Of a stretch of 64,000 nucleotides of DNA, positions 18,435-30,987 are shown piece after piece. The stretch covers positions 729,898-793,897 of the forward strand of contig NZ_LMEH01000001.1 in assembly GCF_001425325.1 (NCBI RefSeq), given 5' to 3'. Source of the stretch: Leifsonia sp. Root1293. GTDB lineage: Bacteria > Actinomycetota > Actinomycetes > Actinomycetales > Microbacteriaceae. Every line of letters begins with the position of its first letter. Position 1 is the stretch's first letter. The notes under the pieces are model-generated. The model had not been told where the DNA came from and ran no database searches. It worked only from the letters and a program-made list of their open reading frames with translations. Both the position numbers and the translations under genes were made by a program.

Positions 18435-21338
18435 ATGGTGGAGAACAACGAGAACACTGACCCGACGAAGAATGTCGGGGAGACCGGTGGACGCAAGCGC
18501 ACGCGCATCTTCGGGGCTCGCAAGAGCCAGAAGAAGGCCGAGCAGGCTCCCGTCGAGGGCAAGGCCGAGGTGACGGATGCCGCCCCAACCGCGGCCCCCG
18601 TCGCCGAGACGCCTGCCGCGCCGGAGCCGACGGCCGAGACGGCAGGTCGACCCGCCGATCAGCCGACGGCAGAGGCGCCGGTCGCCGAGGAGACGGCGCC
18701 GGTCGCCGATGCTGCACCGGAAGACGAGGTGCAGGAAGAGGCCGGCGTCGAGGCCCAGCCGGAGCCTGCGGCATCCGTCGCCCCGACGCTCTTCCCCGCA
18801 GCGCTGACGACGACGTCGCTCATCTTCCACGCCCCCGAGATCGCCGCTCTGCCGCCGCGACCGAACCGCGGCGGACGCCCCGACCGTTCCGACCGCGACG
18901 ATCGCGACCAGGACGACGACTTCGAGGAGTCGGAGTCGACAGTGCGTCGCCGCGCCCGTCGCCGCAGTGGCGACGAGAGCCGCGGCGGGTCGGACGACCC
19001 CACGAACACCGTGGTGAAGGTGCGCACCCCGCGCCAGCCCGAACTCATCACCGAGCCGCAGCGCATCAAGGGCTCGACCCGCCTCGAGGCCAAGAAGCAG
19101 CGCCGCCGCGACGGCCGTGACGCCGGCCGCCGCCGCGCCGTCATCACCGAAGCCGAATTCCTCGCCCGCCGCGAGTCCGTCGACCGCACCATGGTCGTGC
19201 GCTCCAAGAGCGCCCGCATCCAGATCGGCGTGCTCGAGGACGGCGTGCTGGTCGAGCACTACGTCGCCCGCAACCAGGACGCATCCCTGATCGGCAACGT
19301 CTACCTCGGCCGCGTGCAGAACGTGCTGCCGAGCATGGAAGCCGCCTTCGTCGACATCGGACGTGGCCGCAACGCCGTGCTGTACTCCGGCGAGGTCGAC
19401 TGGGAGGCAGCCGCCGCTGAGAACCCCGGTGGCAACCAGCCCCGACGCATCGAGCTCGCGCTCAAGCCCGGCGACAAGGTGCTCGTGCAGGTCACGAAGG
19501 ACCCGGTCGGCCACAAGGGTGCCCGACTGACCAGCCAGATCTCGCTGCCCGGCCGCTACCTCGTCTACGTGCCGAACGGTTCGATGAACGGCATCAGCCG
19601 CAAGCTTCCCGACACCGAGCGCGCACGTCTGAAGAAGATCCTCAAGGAGGTCCTCCCCGACAACCAGGGCGTCATCGTGCGCACTGCTGCCGAGGGTGCG
19701 ACCGAGGAGCAGCTCACGCTCGACGTCAACCGACTCATCGAGCAGTGGGCGTCGATCTCCAAGCAGCTCGAGACCGTGCAGGCTCCCGCTCTGCTGCACT
19801 CCGAGCCCGACCTGCTCATCAAGATCGTGCGCGACGTCTTCAACGAGGACTTCCAGAAGATGGTCATCGCCGGCGACGAGGCCCAGGAGACCATCGAGGC
19901 CTACCTGCGCGCCGTCGCGCCCGACCTGGTCGAGCGCGTCGAGACCTACACCGGTGAGAAGGACGCCTTCGACGAGTTCCGCATCTCGGAGCAGATCGAG
20001 AAGGCCCTCGACCGCAAGGTCTGGCTGCCGTCCGGCGGATCGCTCGTGATCGACCGCACCGAGGCCATGACCGTCGTCGACGTCAACACCGGCAAGTTCG
20101 TCGGCTCGGGCGGAAACCTCGAGGAGACCGTCACCAAGAACAACCTCGAGGCAGCCGAGGAGATCGTGCGCCAGCTGCGCCTGCGCGACATCGGCGGCAT
20201 CATCGTCGTCGACTTCATCGACATGGTGCTCGAGTCGAACCGCGACCTCGTGCTGCGCCGTCTCGTCGAGTGCCTGAGCCGCGACCGCACCAAGCACCAG
20301 GTGGCCGAGGTCACCTCGCTCGGTCTGGTGCAGATGACCCGCAAGAAGCTGGGACTCGGCCTGCTCGAGTCGTTCAGCGAAAACTGCGAGGTCTGCGCCG
20401 GCCGCGGCATCATCGTGCACCACGACCCCGTCGTGCGGCACCGCCAGCAGCAGCAGACGCCGCAGCCCGCGATCGCGGGTTCCGGCAACCGTCGTCGCGG
20501 GGGCGGCCAGTCCGCGCCCAGCTCCCAGTCGGCTGCCCCGACGGATGCGGCCAAGACCGGCAACGGCACGCACGGCATCACCGAGGACGCCAAGCACGCC
20601 CTCGCCATGATCGCCGCCTCCACCCTGCACCCGCACGAGAAGGAGGCTGCAGCAGCGGCCGTCGTCTCGGAGCCCGTCGAGTCGTCGGAGAAGCCGGCTG
20701 CCGAAGCGGCGTCGACCGACGCGGGCGACCGCAAGTCCTCGCGTCGCGGCCGTCGCGGACGCCACGGCAAGGGTGAGCAGTCCACCGGCGAGCAGTCGGC
20801 CGCCGAGCAGAGGAACCCGGAGCGGACGAACCCGGAGCGGACGAACACCGCGCAGTCGGACTCCGAGCCGACTGAGGCAGCACGGTCCGACGTCGAGGCG
20901 ACGCCGCGGGAGTCCTCCGACGCGCCCCGGTCCGATCGGTCCGATCGTGCGGCTCGCTCCACGGATGCGGGCGTCGAGGCCGACCGGCCTGCCGCCCAGT
21001 CATCCGCCGCTGGCGTGACGGCGACCGTCCTGGCGGCATCCGAAGCTGGGAATCGTCCGGCAGAAAAGCGACAGGGCTCACGTCGAGCGCGTCAGGAGAA
21101 GCCGGTCACAGCCGAAGCTCCGGTGGCGATCCTCGACATCCCCGTCGTGGCCAAGGTCGTTCGGGAACCCAAGCGCGCCAACCCCGTCGAGACCGAGCAC
21201 CTGCTCGATTCCGTGCTCGACTCGCTGCCTCAGCCGAAGCAGGCGGGTCAGGGACGAGCGCGCAGTCGGCGAGTCTCCACGGCAGGCCTCTCGACCACCC
21301 CGGTCGAGCCCATCGTCACCACCGGCGCGGGCGAGTAG
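18435..21338 (+). CDS. rne: Ribonuclease E/G
   Basis: Endoribonuclease for mRNA decay and rRNA/tRNA processing, 967 residues from the ATG at 18435 (MVENNENTD), which follows GAGGAG by eight bases. An acidic, Pro/Ala-rich N-terminal extension of about 230 residues precedes the S1 domain (VEHYVARNQDASLIGNVYLG). The catalytic aspartates lie in VVDVNTGKF and VVDFIDM, and the zinc-link CEVCAGRG follows. The last third is a disordered Ser/Arg/Glu-rich tail, the usual actinobacterial layout. Its stop is four bases from the convergent DUF4031 gene. Confidence 0.95.
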   Translation: MVENNENTDPTKNVGETGGRKRTRIFGARKSQKKAEQAPVEGKAEVTDAAPTAAPVAETPAAPEPTAETAGRPADQPTAEAPVAEETAPVADAAPEDEVQEEAGVEAQPEPAASVAPTLFPAALTTTSLIFHAPEIAALPPRPNRGGRPDRSDRDDRDQDDDFEESESTVRRRARRRSGDESRGGSDDPTNTVVKVRTPRQPELITEPQRIKGSTRLEAKKQRRRDGRDAGRRRAVITEAEFLARRESVDRTMVVRSKSARIQIGVLEDGVLVEHYVARNQDASLIGNVYLGRVQNVLPSMEAAFVDIGRGRNAVLYSGEVDWEAAAAENPGGNQPRRIELALKPGDKVLVQVTKDPVGHKGARLTSQISLPGRYLVYVPNGSMNGISRKLPDTERARLKKILKEVLPDNQGVIVRTAAEGATEEQLTLDVNRLIEQWASISKQLETVQAPALLHSEPDLLIKIVRDVFNEDFQKMVIAGDEAQETIEAYLRAVAPDLVERVETYTGEKDAFDEFRISEQIEKALDRKVWLPSGGSLVIDRTEAMTVVDVNTGKFVGSGGNLEETVTKNNLEAAEEIVRQLRLRDIGGIIVVDFIDMVLESNRDLVLRRLVECLSRDRTKHQVAEVTSLGLVQMTRKKLGLGLLESFSENCEVCAGRGIIVHHDPVVRHRQQQQTPQPAIAGSGNRRRGGGQSAPSSQSAAPTDAAKTGNGTHGITEDAKHALAMIAASTLHPHEKEAAAAAVVSEPVESSEKPAAEAASTDAGDRKSSRRGRRGRHGKGEQSTGEQSAAEQRNPERTNPERTNTAQSDSEPTEAARSDVEATPRESSDAPRSDRSDRAARSTDAGVEADRPAAQSSAAGVTATVLAASEAGNRPAEKRQGSRRARQEKPVTAEAPVAILDIPVVAKVVREPKRANPVETEHLLDSVLDSLPQPKQAGQGRARSRRVSTAGLSTTPVEPIVTTGAGE

Positions 21339-21342
21339 ACCC

Positions 21343-21615
21343 CTACAAGCCCCGCCGTTCGCGGGCAGTCACCCGGAGTCCGCTCGCGCGGAGCCGGGTG
21401 ACCAGCTCGCGATTCGACACGAAGACCGCCCCGGCGGCCACGAGAGCCTCATGGCGCTCGAGTGGCACGTCGTAGTGGTCCCGGTCGAAGCCACGCCTGG
21501 GGATGCCGTTCGCGGCAGCGAAGGCGTGGAGCTCATCGAGTGAGGTGTCGCTCACGAGATGGGCCCAGATCGTGTCGTGGGCCGGCCACATCGGCTGGTC
21601 GATGAGCACGGTCAT
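21343..21615 (-). CDS. DUF4031 domain protein
   Basis: 90 residues from ATG 21615 (MTVLIDQPMWPAHDTIWAHL); an ATG four codons upstream at 21627 is possible. The opening motif and the GIPRRGFDRDHYDVP segment are diagnostic of DUF4031, a small widespread actinobacterial family of unknown function. No membrane segment or signal peptide. Convergent with rne and divergent from rplU. Confidence 0.85.
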   Translation of the reverse strand: MTVLIDQPMWPAHDTIWAHLVSDTSLDELHAFAAANGIPRRGFDRDHYDVPLERHEALVAAGAVFVSNRELVTRLRASGLRVTARERRGL

Positions 21616-21664
21616 GTACGTGATCATAAGGCGGACCGCCGGGCGACGCGCCGGGTGGCTCTGT

Positions 21665-21693
21665 TTGACCGAGGTAGATCCTTCGGCTAAACT
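21665..21693 (+). promoter_or_regulatory. rplU promoter
   Basis: TTGACC (21665-21670), a 17-base spacer and TAAACT (21688-21693) form a near-consensus housekeeping promoter about 150 bases upstream of rplU. The long leader it implies is typical of ribosomal protein operons. Confidence 0.75.
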
Positions 21694-21802
21694 CGACCGT
21701 TGGTGTGTGTTGGATTCTTAGTCCCACCGTCACCACGGTTTTCTGGTTGGCCAGGTCGGCTCGGATCGGTCAACCCAGCGGAATTTTCCCGTGAAACGAA
21801 TC

Positions 21803-21820
21803 GGGGCTTCTCGGAGCCCC
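21803..21820 (+). promoter_or_regulatory. Hairpin in the rplU leader
   Basis: GGGGCT and AGCCCC pair around a six-base loop 20 bases before the GTG of rplU. There is no T-run, so it is more likely a regulatory or stabilising leader hairpin than a terminator. Role not known. Confidence 0.4.
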
Positions 21821-21840
21821 CCAGAGAATAGGTACGTAAA

Positions 21841-22149
21841 GTGGTTTACGCAGTTGTGCGCGCCGGTGGCCGCCAGGAAAAGGTCGAGGTCGGGACCATC
21901 GTCACGATGGACCGCATCAAGGCTGACAAGAACGGCAACGTCGAGCTCGCTCCGGTGCTGCTTGTCGATGGCGACTCGATCACCTCGGACGCCAAGTCGC
22001 TCGAGAAGGTGACCGTCACGGCCGAGGTCCTCAACGACCTCCGCGGTCCGAAGATCGTCATCCAGAAGTTCAAGAACAAGACCGGATACAAGAAGCGTCA
22101 GGGCCACCGTCAGGAGCTCACGCGCGTCAAGATCACCGGCATCAAGTAA
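21841..22149 (+). CDS. rplU: 50S ribosomal protein L21
   Basis: 102-residue ribosomal protein that starts with GTG and begins [18 protein letters not shown], the L21 signature. The C-terminus [22 protein letters not shown] binds 23S rRNA. Followed 20 bases later by rpmA, the conserved L21-L27 pair. Confidence 0.98.
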   Translation: MVYAVVRAGGRQEKVEVGTIVTMDRIKADKNGNVELAPVLLVDGDSITSDAKSLEKVTVTAEVLNDLRGPKIVIQKFKNKTGYKKRQGHRQELTRVKITGIK

Positions 22150-22168
22150 GCCCTGAGGAGACTGACAG

Positions 22169-24851
<2,683 letters not shown>

Positions 24852-24880
24852 CGTTTCGGCGGCTGCCCTAGGCTTGATCC

Positions 24881-26149
24881 ATGCCTGAAACGGATGCCGC
24901 CCTCCCCGGATTCGAGGCGCGCCTCGACGACGCACGCACGGCGTCGTTCGCCCTCGCCGTCGCGACGACGGCGCAACGGAACGACGCACTGCACGCCGTC
25001 GCAGCCCACCTCCGCGGGGCCGCTCACGATGTCATCGCCGCCAACGCGCGCGACCTCGACGCCGGACGCGAGAACGGGCTCTCCGATGGGCTGCTCGACA
25101 GGCTCGCCCTGGACGGCAGGCGCGTCGAAGCGTTGGCCGCAGCCGTGGAGCAGATCGCCTCGCTCACCGATCCGGTCGGAGAGGTCGTGCGCGGCAGCAC
25201 CCTGCCCAACGGTGTTCGCATCTCCCAGGTCCGCGTGCCGTTCGGCGTCGTCGGGGTCATCTACGAGGCGCGACCGAACGTGACCGTCGACATCGCGGCT
25301 CTGGCGCTCAAGAGCGGCAACGCCGTGGTGCTTCGTGGCGGATCGGCCGCAGAGAACAGCAACCGGGCGCTCGTCGGCCTCATCCAGGACTCCCTCGAGT
25401 CCGTCGGCCTGCCGCGCACGGCCGTGCAGACCGTCGACGACTTCGGTCGTGCCGGCGCCACGGCGCTCATGCAGGCCCGCGGATACGTCGATGTGCTCAT
25501 CCCTCGCGGCAGCGCGGACCTCATCAACACCGTCGTCGCCGAGTCGAAGGTGCCCGTCATCGAGACCGGTGCCGGCGTCGTGCACATCTTCCTCGACGAG
25601 AGCGCGACGCAGGACTGGGCGGTGGAGATCGTGCACAACGCCAAGACCCAGCGCCCCAGCGTCTGCAACACCGTCGAGACGGTGCTCGTGCACGCCGACG
25701 CCGCCGAACGCCTGCTGCCGTCGGTGCTCGGCCGCCTGACGGCATCCGGTGTCACAGTGCATGCCGACGAGCGGACGCGAGCCATCTGGCCAGACGCCAC
25801 TCCGGCGACGGCCGAGGACTGGGGCACCGAGTACATGAGCCTCGACGTCACCGTCGGCGTCGTCGACTCGCTCGACGATGCCATCAGCCACATCCGCCGG
25901 TACTCCACGAAGCACACGGAGTCGATCATCACCAACGACCTCGGCAACGCCGAGCGCTTCCTCAACGAGGTCGACTCGGCCGCGGTCATGGTCAACGCGT
26001 CGACGCGATTCACCGACGGCGGAGAGTTCGGATTCGGCGCCGAAGTCGGCATCTCGACGCAGAAACTGCACGCTCGCGGGCCGATGGGACTGACCGAGCT
26101 GACGAGCACGAAGTGGATCGTGCGTGGCGATGGACAGGTGCGCAGCTAG
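24881..26149 (+). CDS. proA: Gamma-glutamyl phosphate reductase
   Basis: Second enzyme of proline synthesis, reducing gamma-glutamyl phosphate with NADPH. 422-residue aldehyde-dehydrogenase-fold protein with VPFGVVGVIYEARPNVT near residue 115 and the catalytic cysteine in RPSVCNTVET. The C-terminus ARGPMGLTELTSTKWIV is typical. It directly follows proB. Confidence 0.97.
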   Translation: MPETDAALPGFEARLDDARTASFALAVATTAQRNDALHAVAAHLRGAAHDVIAANARDLDAGRENGLSDGLLDRLALDGRRVEALAAAVEQIASLTDPVGEVVRGSTLPNGVRISQVRVPFGVVGVIYEARPNVTVDIAALALKSGNAVVLRGGSAAENSNRALVGLIQDSLESVGLPRTAVQTVDDFGRAGATALMQARGYVDVLIPRGSADLINTVVAESKVPVIETGAGVVHIFLDESATQDWAVEIVHNAKTQRPSVCNTVETVLVHADAAERLLPSVLGRLTASGVTVHADERTRAIWPDATPATAEDWGTEYMSLDVTVGVVDSLDDAISHIRRYSTKHTESIITNDLGNAERFLNEVDSAAVMVNASTRFTDGGEFGFGAEVGISTQKLHARGPMGLTELTSTKWIVRGDGQVRS

Positions 26150-26208
26150 CCGTACTAAGCTCTCGGACGGGGCGAAAAAGGCCGATTCGTCCGCAAAAGG
26201 AGAAACAC

Positions 26209-26421
26209 ATGACGTTCCTGACCACAATCCTGACCGAGACCGAAGCCGCGTCGACCGGCTTCCCGACGATCATCTTCGGCGTCATCGCGCTCGTGATCTT
26301 CGCCGCCCTCGGCTTCGTGGTGTGGAGCTTCCGCGACGTGGCCAACCGTCACGCGGTGAAGGCCGATGCATACGCTGCGGCGCATGGTGGCGGCCACGAT
26401 ACTCACGGCGGCGGACACTGA
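26209..26421 (+). CDS. Small single-span membrane protein, 70 aa
   Basis: Begins at ATG 26209 behind a perfect AAAGGAG ribosome site. One transmembrane helix (TIIFGVIALVIFAALGFVVW) is followed by a basic patch and a His/Gly-rich tail (HGGGHDTHGGGH) that could bind metal. Similar small proteins sit between proA and nadD in related actinobacteria. No function known. Confidence 0.75.
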   Translation: MTFLTTILTETEAASTGFPTIIFGVIALVIFAALGFVVWSFRDVANRHAVKADAYAAAHGGGHDTHGGGH

Positions 26422-26444
26422 CCGGAATCGGCTGAAGCCGACTC

Positions 26445-27044
26445 ATGGACGAGTCTTCGCGTCGGCGCCGAGTGGGCGTCATGGGTGGAACGTTCGACCC
26501 GATCCACCACGGTCACCTGGTGGCGGCCAGCGAGGTGGCGCAGTCCTTCGACCTCGATGAGGTCGTCTTCGTCCCGACGGGCCAGCCGTGGCAGAAGTCC
26601 GCGGTGTCGACGGGGGAGCACCGCTACCTGATGACGGTGATCGCAACAGCGTCCAACCCCCGCTTCACGGTGAGCCGGGTCGACATCGATCGCACGGGCC
26701 CGACCTACACGATCGACACCCTGCGCGACATCCGGGCGGCCCGCCCGGACGTCGAGTTGTTCTTCATCACGGGGGCAGACGCCATCGCGCAGATCCTCAC
26801 CTGGAAGAACGTGCACGAGCTCTGGGAGCTCGCCCATTTCGTCGCTGTGAGTCGCCCGGGACACGACCTGAGCATTTCTGGATTGCCACAGGCGGACGTA
26901 AGCTTGTTGGAGGTTCCCGCACTTGCGATCTCATCGACCGCCTGCAGGGAACGGGTCAACCGGGGCTACCCGGTCTGGTATCTGGTACCCGATGGCGTGG
27001 TCCAGTACATCTCGAAGCACCATCTGTATCGGAGTGCGGCATGA
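26445..27044 (+). CDS. nadD: Nicotinate-nucleotide adenylyltransferase
   Basis: 199-residue enzyme of NAD biosynthesis that adenylates nicotinate mononucleotide. The nucleotidyltransferase motif [12 protein letters not shown] is near the N-terminus and the C-terminal [10 protein letters not shown] is the ISSTxxR motif. The start overlaps nothing; its stop overlaps the start of the following membrane-protein gene (ATGA). Confidence 0.96.
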   Translation: MDESSRRRRVGVMGGTFDPIHHGHLVAASEVAQSFDLDEVVFVPTGQPWQKSAVSTGEHRYLMTVIATASNPRFTVSRVDIDRTGPTYTIDTLRDIRAARPDVELFFITGADAIAQILTWKNVHELWELAHFVAVSRPGHDLSISGLPQADVSLLEVPALAISSTACRERVNRGYPVWYLVPDGVVQYISKHHLYRSAA

Positions 27045-28450
27045 CGACGTGGCAGGATCAACCGCCACTGACGCGCAGACAGGCGCGTGAAGCGGAGCGT
27101 TCGCAGGAGAGCGCAGCTTCGCCGAGCCCTCTGACCCGCCGCGCCGTCACCACGGAACCGACCGCCGGTGGAGACGCCCCGCAGCTGGTCACTCCCTACT
27201 CGGGCCCCGGCGAGACCGATGGCAACGCCAACGAGGCCGACAGTGCCGACGCCGAGAAGAGCGCGTACGACGCCGTCCTCTCCGCTCGTCCCGCAGCGCC
27301 CAACTACTCCGGCTCGTCATTCGCTGCAGGAAGCCTGACCACAGCGCCCCCAGCACCGCCGCAGGCTCCTGCCGACGCCGCGCCGAGCGAGACGCCGTCC
27401 TTCACCACCGCGACATCTGCCGCGACGCCCGAGTTCCGTCAGCGTTCCTACGCCCCCGGCGGCTCGGCCGGCCTGCAGGCCGGAACGTCCACCCCGGTCT
27501 CAGGCACCGAATCGGTCGACGCCGAGACGGATGCCGCCGGCGAGGCCGAGGGCGTGCCGCTGCGCACCCTCACTCGACGTGAACTGCGCGCGATGCTCGC
27601 CGAGCAGGAGGCGGCATCCGCGGCGGAGTCGGCGACCGAGGTCGTCGTGTCGACGCCGACCGCCCAGCCCGACGCCGAGCCGACGGCATCCGACACCGGA
27701 CGACGCGTCACCTGGGCGCCTCCGCTGCCCGAGTCCGAAGCGGAGAATCGCCCGGTCTGGGAGACGGCGCAGACCGGCCTCTCGCTCCCGCCCACGGTCG
27801 CGGTACCGGTCATTCCCCCGGCGGCGCAGGTACGCCAGGCGGAAGCCCCTGTTGCCCCAGTCGCTCCGGCGCCTGTCACCACTCCTCCCGTCGCCTCACC
27901 GTTCGATTTCGGGCACACCGACGACGTTCTTCCTCCGAAGCCGATCGGACACTGGTCGATCGACGCCGACCACGAGGACGACCGCGACGTCACCGGTGCC
28001 CAGCCGTCGTTCGACCAGTTGCTGTCCCGAGGCATTGCCGCGGGCGGTGTGTCGGCCGGGGGAGTTCCCACGACGACGAGCGCCCTGATCCTGCCGTCCA
28101 TCCCGCAGAGCGGCGACGGCGCCGTCGCCCTCACCACCGGCGAGGTGCTGGTCACGGGCTCGTTCGACCTGCCCCGGAGCCTCGGTTCGACAGGTGCTCA
28201 CCCCGATCGCATCGACTCGTCGGAGATCGATCGTCTCTTCGAACTCGAGGATGCCGCCCCGGCGACGGGCGCCCAGCCCATCCGTGCCTCACGCGCCGTG
28301 AGCGGACACACCTCGACACGCGACGTCATCCAGCCTCCGCAGAAGCAGAGCCGCTGGACCGTCCCCTTCATCCTCTCCATCTCTGCGGGCGTCCTCGCCG
28401 TGGGCGTCGTGGCCCTCATCATCGCCGGACTCGTGTCCGGCATCTTCTGA
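27041..28450 (+). CDS. Low-complexity protein with C-terminal membrane anchor
   Basis: 469 residues from ATG 27041, which overlaps the nadD stop. The body is Pro/Ala/Ser/Thr-rich and probably disordered, with several RREARRAE-like or [13 protein letters not shown] motifs at both ends of the first half. A single transmembrane helix lies at the extreme C-terminus ([21 protein letters not shown]). It sits between nadD and rsfS, a conserved actinobacterial position. Function unknown, possibly envelope or division related. Confidence 0.75.
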   Translation: MTTWQDQPPLTRRQAREAERSQESAASPSPLTRRAVTTEPTAGGDAPQLVTPYSGPGETDGNANEADSADAEKSAYDAVLSARPAAPNYSGSSFAAGSLTTAPPAPPQAPADAAPSETPSFTTATSAATPEFRQRSYAPGGSAGLQAGTSTPVSGTESVDAETDAAGEAEGVPLRTLTRRELRAMLAEQEAASAAESATEVVVSTPTAQPDAEPTASDTGRRVTWAPPLPESEAENRPVWETAQTGLSLPPTVAVPVIPPAAQVRQAEAPVAPVAPAPVTTPPVASPFDFGHTDDVLPPKPIGHWSIDADHEDDRDVTGAQPSFDQLLSRGIAAGGVSAGGVPTTTSALILPSIPQSGDGAVALTTGEVLVTGSFDLPRSLGSTGAHPDRIDSSEIDRLFELEDAAPATGAQPIRASRAVSGHTSTRDVIQPPQKQSRWTVPFILSISAGVLAVGVVALIIAGLVSGIF

Positions 28451-28490
28451 TGCGCCGACAGCGCATCTCTTCTCATCAAGGAATCTCCTC

Positions 28491-28868
28491 ATGCCTGCCA
28501 CCGAACGCGCCATCGAACTCCTGAACATCGCCGCCCGTGCGGCCGACTCGAAGTCGGGTGAGGACCTCGTCGGTCTCGACACCTCCGGCCCGCTGCCCTT
28601 CGTCGACGCATTCCTCATCGTCACCGGAAATTCCGAGCGCAACGTCGTCGCCATCGCCGGTGCCGTCGAGGACGAGCTCCTCGCCGCCGGTGTGAAGAGC
28701 ATCCGCCGCGAGGGTCGATCGGACGGACGCTGGATCCTGCTGGACTTCGGCGACATCGTCGTGCATGTCTTCCACCAGGAGGATCGCCAGTACTACGCGC
28801 TCGAGCGCCTCTGGAAGGACTGCCCCGTGGTGCCCCTCGAGCTGCCCGTCCACGACACGCGCGACTGA
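28491..28868 (+). CDS. rsfS: Ribosomal silencing factor RsfS
   Basis: 125-residue RsfS/Iojap protein that binds L14 and blocks subunit joining. Family features visible: AFLIVTGNSERNVVAIAGAVEDEL, EGRSDGRWILLDFGDIVVHVF and the tail YYALERLWKDCP. It follows nadD and the membrane protein gene in the usual nadD-rsfS order and precedes a tRNA gene. Confidence 0.96.
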   Translation: MPATERAIELLNIAARAADSKSGEDLVGLDTSGPLPFVDAFLIVTGNSERNVVAIAGAVEDELLAAGVKSIRREGRSDGRWILLDFGDIVVHVFHQEDRQYYALERLWKDCPVVPLELPVHDTRD

Positions 28869-28943
28869 GTCGGCTCGATTTCACACCGCCTCGCGAGTGT
28901 AGTAATCTAATCAAGTTGCTTCCGGAGGAATCCGGAAGAGAAC

Positions 28944-29016
28944 GGGTCTGTGGCGCAGCTGGTAGCGCACCTGCATGGCATGCAGGGGGTCAGGGGTTCG
29001 AGTCCCCTCAGATCCA
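28944..29016 (+). tRNA. tRNA-Ala (anticodon GGC)
   Basis: 73-base cloverleaf. Acceptor arm GGGTCTG pairs with CAGATCC and includes the G3-U70 wobble that identifies tRNA-Ala. The anticodon stem CCTGC/GCAGG encloses loop ATGGCAT with anticodon GGC, and the T arm AGGGGTTCGAGTCCCCT is complete. The discriminator is A; the following CCG shows that CCA is not encoded. Confidence 0.97.
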
Positions 29017-29022
29017 CCGAAG

Positions 29023-29058
29023 CCCCTGATGAACATCACGTTCTCAGGGGTCTTTTCT
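29023..29058 (+). terminator. Rho-independent terminator after tRNA-Ala
   Basis: CCCCTGA (29023-29029) pairs with TCAGGGG (29044-29050), with GAAC/GTTC extending pairing inside the loop, followed by the T-rich tail TCTTTTCT. It lies directly after the tRNA. Confidence 0.9.
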
Positions 29059-29092
29059 GTCAGTGCCGGATTCCGAGTCCGTGCAGCGGACG

Positions 29093-29950
29093 CTACCTGC
29101 CGGTATGAGGCACGCCACTGGACCTGCGCCAGGCTCGGCCGGCGAGGGTCAGGCTCGCGGTGCGCCCCACGGTCACCGCGATCAGCAGGATGCAGGACAG
29201 CACCAGCAGCCACCCGATATAGGTGAAGGCCATGCCGAGCACGCCGAATCGCATGGCGGAGTCTGCGAGAATCGGCGGAAGGAACAGACGGCCGACAACT
29301 CCGGCTGCGGCGAAGCCGACTCCGGCGAGAAGGGACCCCGGCAGGAGGTCTCGCAGGCTGACGAGTCGATCGATCACGATCCACGACGTCACCCACCACA
29401 GGGTGCTCCAGATGGCCGCCTCGGTGATGAACTCGAGGAGCGGAATCACGCCGTCTCCTCGCAATATGGTTCGAGCGGCGACCACGAGGCCGATTCCGAC
29501 GACCACGATGACGATGCCCGCGACCCACCGCCACCCGAACCTGATCCCGGCGGGCGGGGTGTGCCAGATCGTGTGCAGGGTGCGCTCGAGGGCTCGCGAG
29601 AACGAGGTCGCCGCGATGACGAGGAGCACCACCCCGATCACTCCCGTCGCCCGCAACTCCTGAGCTCCACCGGGCAGTGACTTCTGAAGGATCTCCGCCG
29701 TGACGCTGTTGAGACCGAGATGTTCGGCGAAGATCGGCCCGCTCTCCGGGCTGAGGCTCGCCCGCACGGCGCCGGCGACGATGAGGATCGGCAGGATCGC
29801 GGTGAACGCGTGGGCAGCGAGGGTCATCCCCCGATCGACGAATTGCATGCGGCCGAGATCGCGAGCGACGCGCATGGCGAATCGCCCCGATGCTGACCTG
29901 GCGCCGCGCCGCGCCACCCGTTCGACAGTCCAGCGAGCCATAGTAGGCAC
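29093..29950 (-). CDS. YihY/BrkB-family membrane protein
   Basis: 285-residue integral membrane protein with about six helices. The MTLAAHAFTAILPILIVAGA segment near the N-terminus and the later LLPGSLLAGVGFAAAGVV match the YihY/BrkB family (once misnamed ribonuclease BN). The N-terminal 40 residues are basic and cytoplasmic. Function of the family is not established. It is divergent from the hydrolase at 30176. Confidence 0.88.
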   Translation of the reverse strand: MPTMARWTVERVARRGARSASGRFAMRVARDLGRMQFVDRGMTLAAHAFTAILPILIVAGAVRASLSPESGPIFAEHLGLNSVTAEILQKSLPGGAQELRATGVIGVVLLVIAATSFSRALERTLHTIWHTPPAGIRFGWRWVAGIVIVVVGIGLVVAARTILRGDGVIPLLEFITEAAIWSTLWWVTSWIVIDRLVSLRDLLPGSLLAGVGFAAAGVVGRLFLPPILADSAMRFGVLGMAFTYIGWLLVLSCILLIAVTVGRTASLTLAGRAWRRSSGVPHTGR

Positions 29951-30002
29951 CCTACGACGTGTGCGCTTGGTCCGGGCAGACGAGGTCGAGAGCTCGCGAA
30001 CC

Positions 30003-30036
30003 GTGGGGTTCTCCGGAAATCTTCTCCGGCTGCCCG
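30003..30036 (+). promoter_or_regulatory. Conserved upstream element shared with the 34.9-kb hydrolase locus
   Basis: This 34-base element contains CCGGAAATCTTCTC, identical to the element at 34991-35027 on the other strand, and most flanking bases also match. It lies about 140 bases upstream of the alpha/beta hydrolase at 30176, in the same orientation as the other copy has to its hydrolase. Likely a binding site for a common regulator. Confidence 0.6.
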
Positions 30037-30175
30037 GCGCGCGCTTCGTGGCATGGCCGAGGAGGCTCAGAGGACACTCGAGCGAGTCATCCCGAGAGCC
30101 TGTCGACGGCGCGACGGGAGCGGCACTCGTGCATCATGACGGCGGCCGCTGCGCTGCCTCGGAGGAGACGAAGAG

Positions 30176-30910
30176 ATGAGCATCACCGAACAGTCCGAAT
30201 CCAAGCCGACGGTCGTGCTGGTGCACGGCGCCTTCGCTGAGTCGTCGAGTTGGAGCGGGGTGATCACGAGGCTGCTGGATGACGGTTTCCCCGCCATCGC
30301 CGTGGCGAATCCGCTTCGCGGTGTCAGCTTCGACTCGGACTACCTGCGCGCCACGCTCGCCGACATCAGTGGCGACATCGTGCTCGTGGGTCATTCCTAC
30401 GGCGGCACCGTGATCAGCGGCGGCGGGACCGGCAACCAGCAGGTGAAGGCCCTCGTGTACATCGGAGCCTTCGCGCCCGACGCTGGTGAGACGCCGGGGG
30501 ATCTCGCCGGGAAGCTCCCCGGATCCACGCTGGCGGAGACTCTCACACAGGTCCCGTTGGCAGACGGAGGGGTGGACCTGTACATCAAGCAGGACGACTA
30601 TCGCGCGCAGTTCGCCGCGGATTCGTCGGCGGAGGTGGCGTCGGTGATGGCGGTGACGCAACGCCCGATCCTGGAGTCCGCGTTCGGAGAGGCGTCCGGC
30701 GAGCCCGCCTGGAAGTCGATTCCATCCTGGTTCCTCTTCGGCGAGCTCGACAAGAACATCCCTGCCGCCGTGCACCATTTCATGGCCGAACGTGCCGGTG
30801 CCCGGAAGACCATCGAGCTCGCCGGGGGATCGCACACTGTCGGCATCCCGGAAGCCGCCCAGGTGTTCGACCTCATCCGCGAGGCCGCGGAAGCGACCGC
30901 CCGCGATTGA
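30176..30910 (+). CDS. Alpha/beta hydrolase
   Basis: 244-residue esterase-like hydrolase. The opening VVLVHGAFAESSSW supplies the oxyanion HG motif, the nucleophile elbow is GHSYGG with serine near residue 76, and the catalytic histidine is in GGSHTVG near the C-terminus. Related proteins are often annotated as salicylate-esterase-like or signal-peptide-bearing hydrolases; no export signal is present here. The ATG follows GGAGGAGACGAAGAG. A cupin gene follows in the same direction. Confidence 0.87.
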   Translation: MSITEQSESKPTVVLVHGAFAESSSWSGVITRLLDDGFPAIAVANPLRGVSFDSDYLRATLADISGDIVLVGHSYGGTVISGGGTGNQQVKALVYIGAFAPDAGETPGDLAGKLPGSTLAETLTQVPLADGGVDLYIKQDDYRAQFAADSSAEVASVMAVTQRPILESAFGEASGEPAWKSIPSWFLFGELDKNIPAAVHHFMAERAGARKTIELAGGSHTVGIPEAAQVFDLIREAAEATARD

Positions 30911-30987
30911 ACGCGTTCCGGCCGGCCACAACGAACGCGACCAGGTCGGAGACGTCACCCCCGAGTCAGCGAGCAAAGGAAATCGCC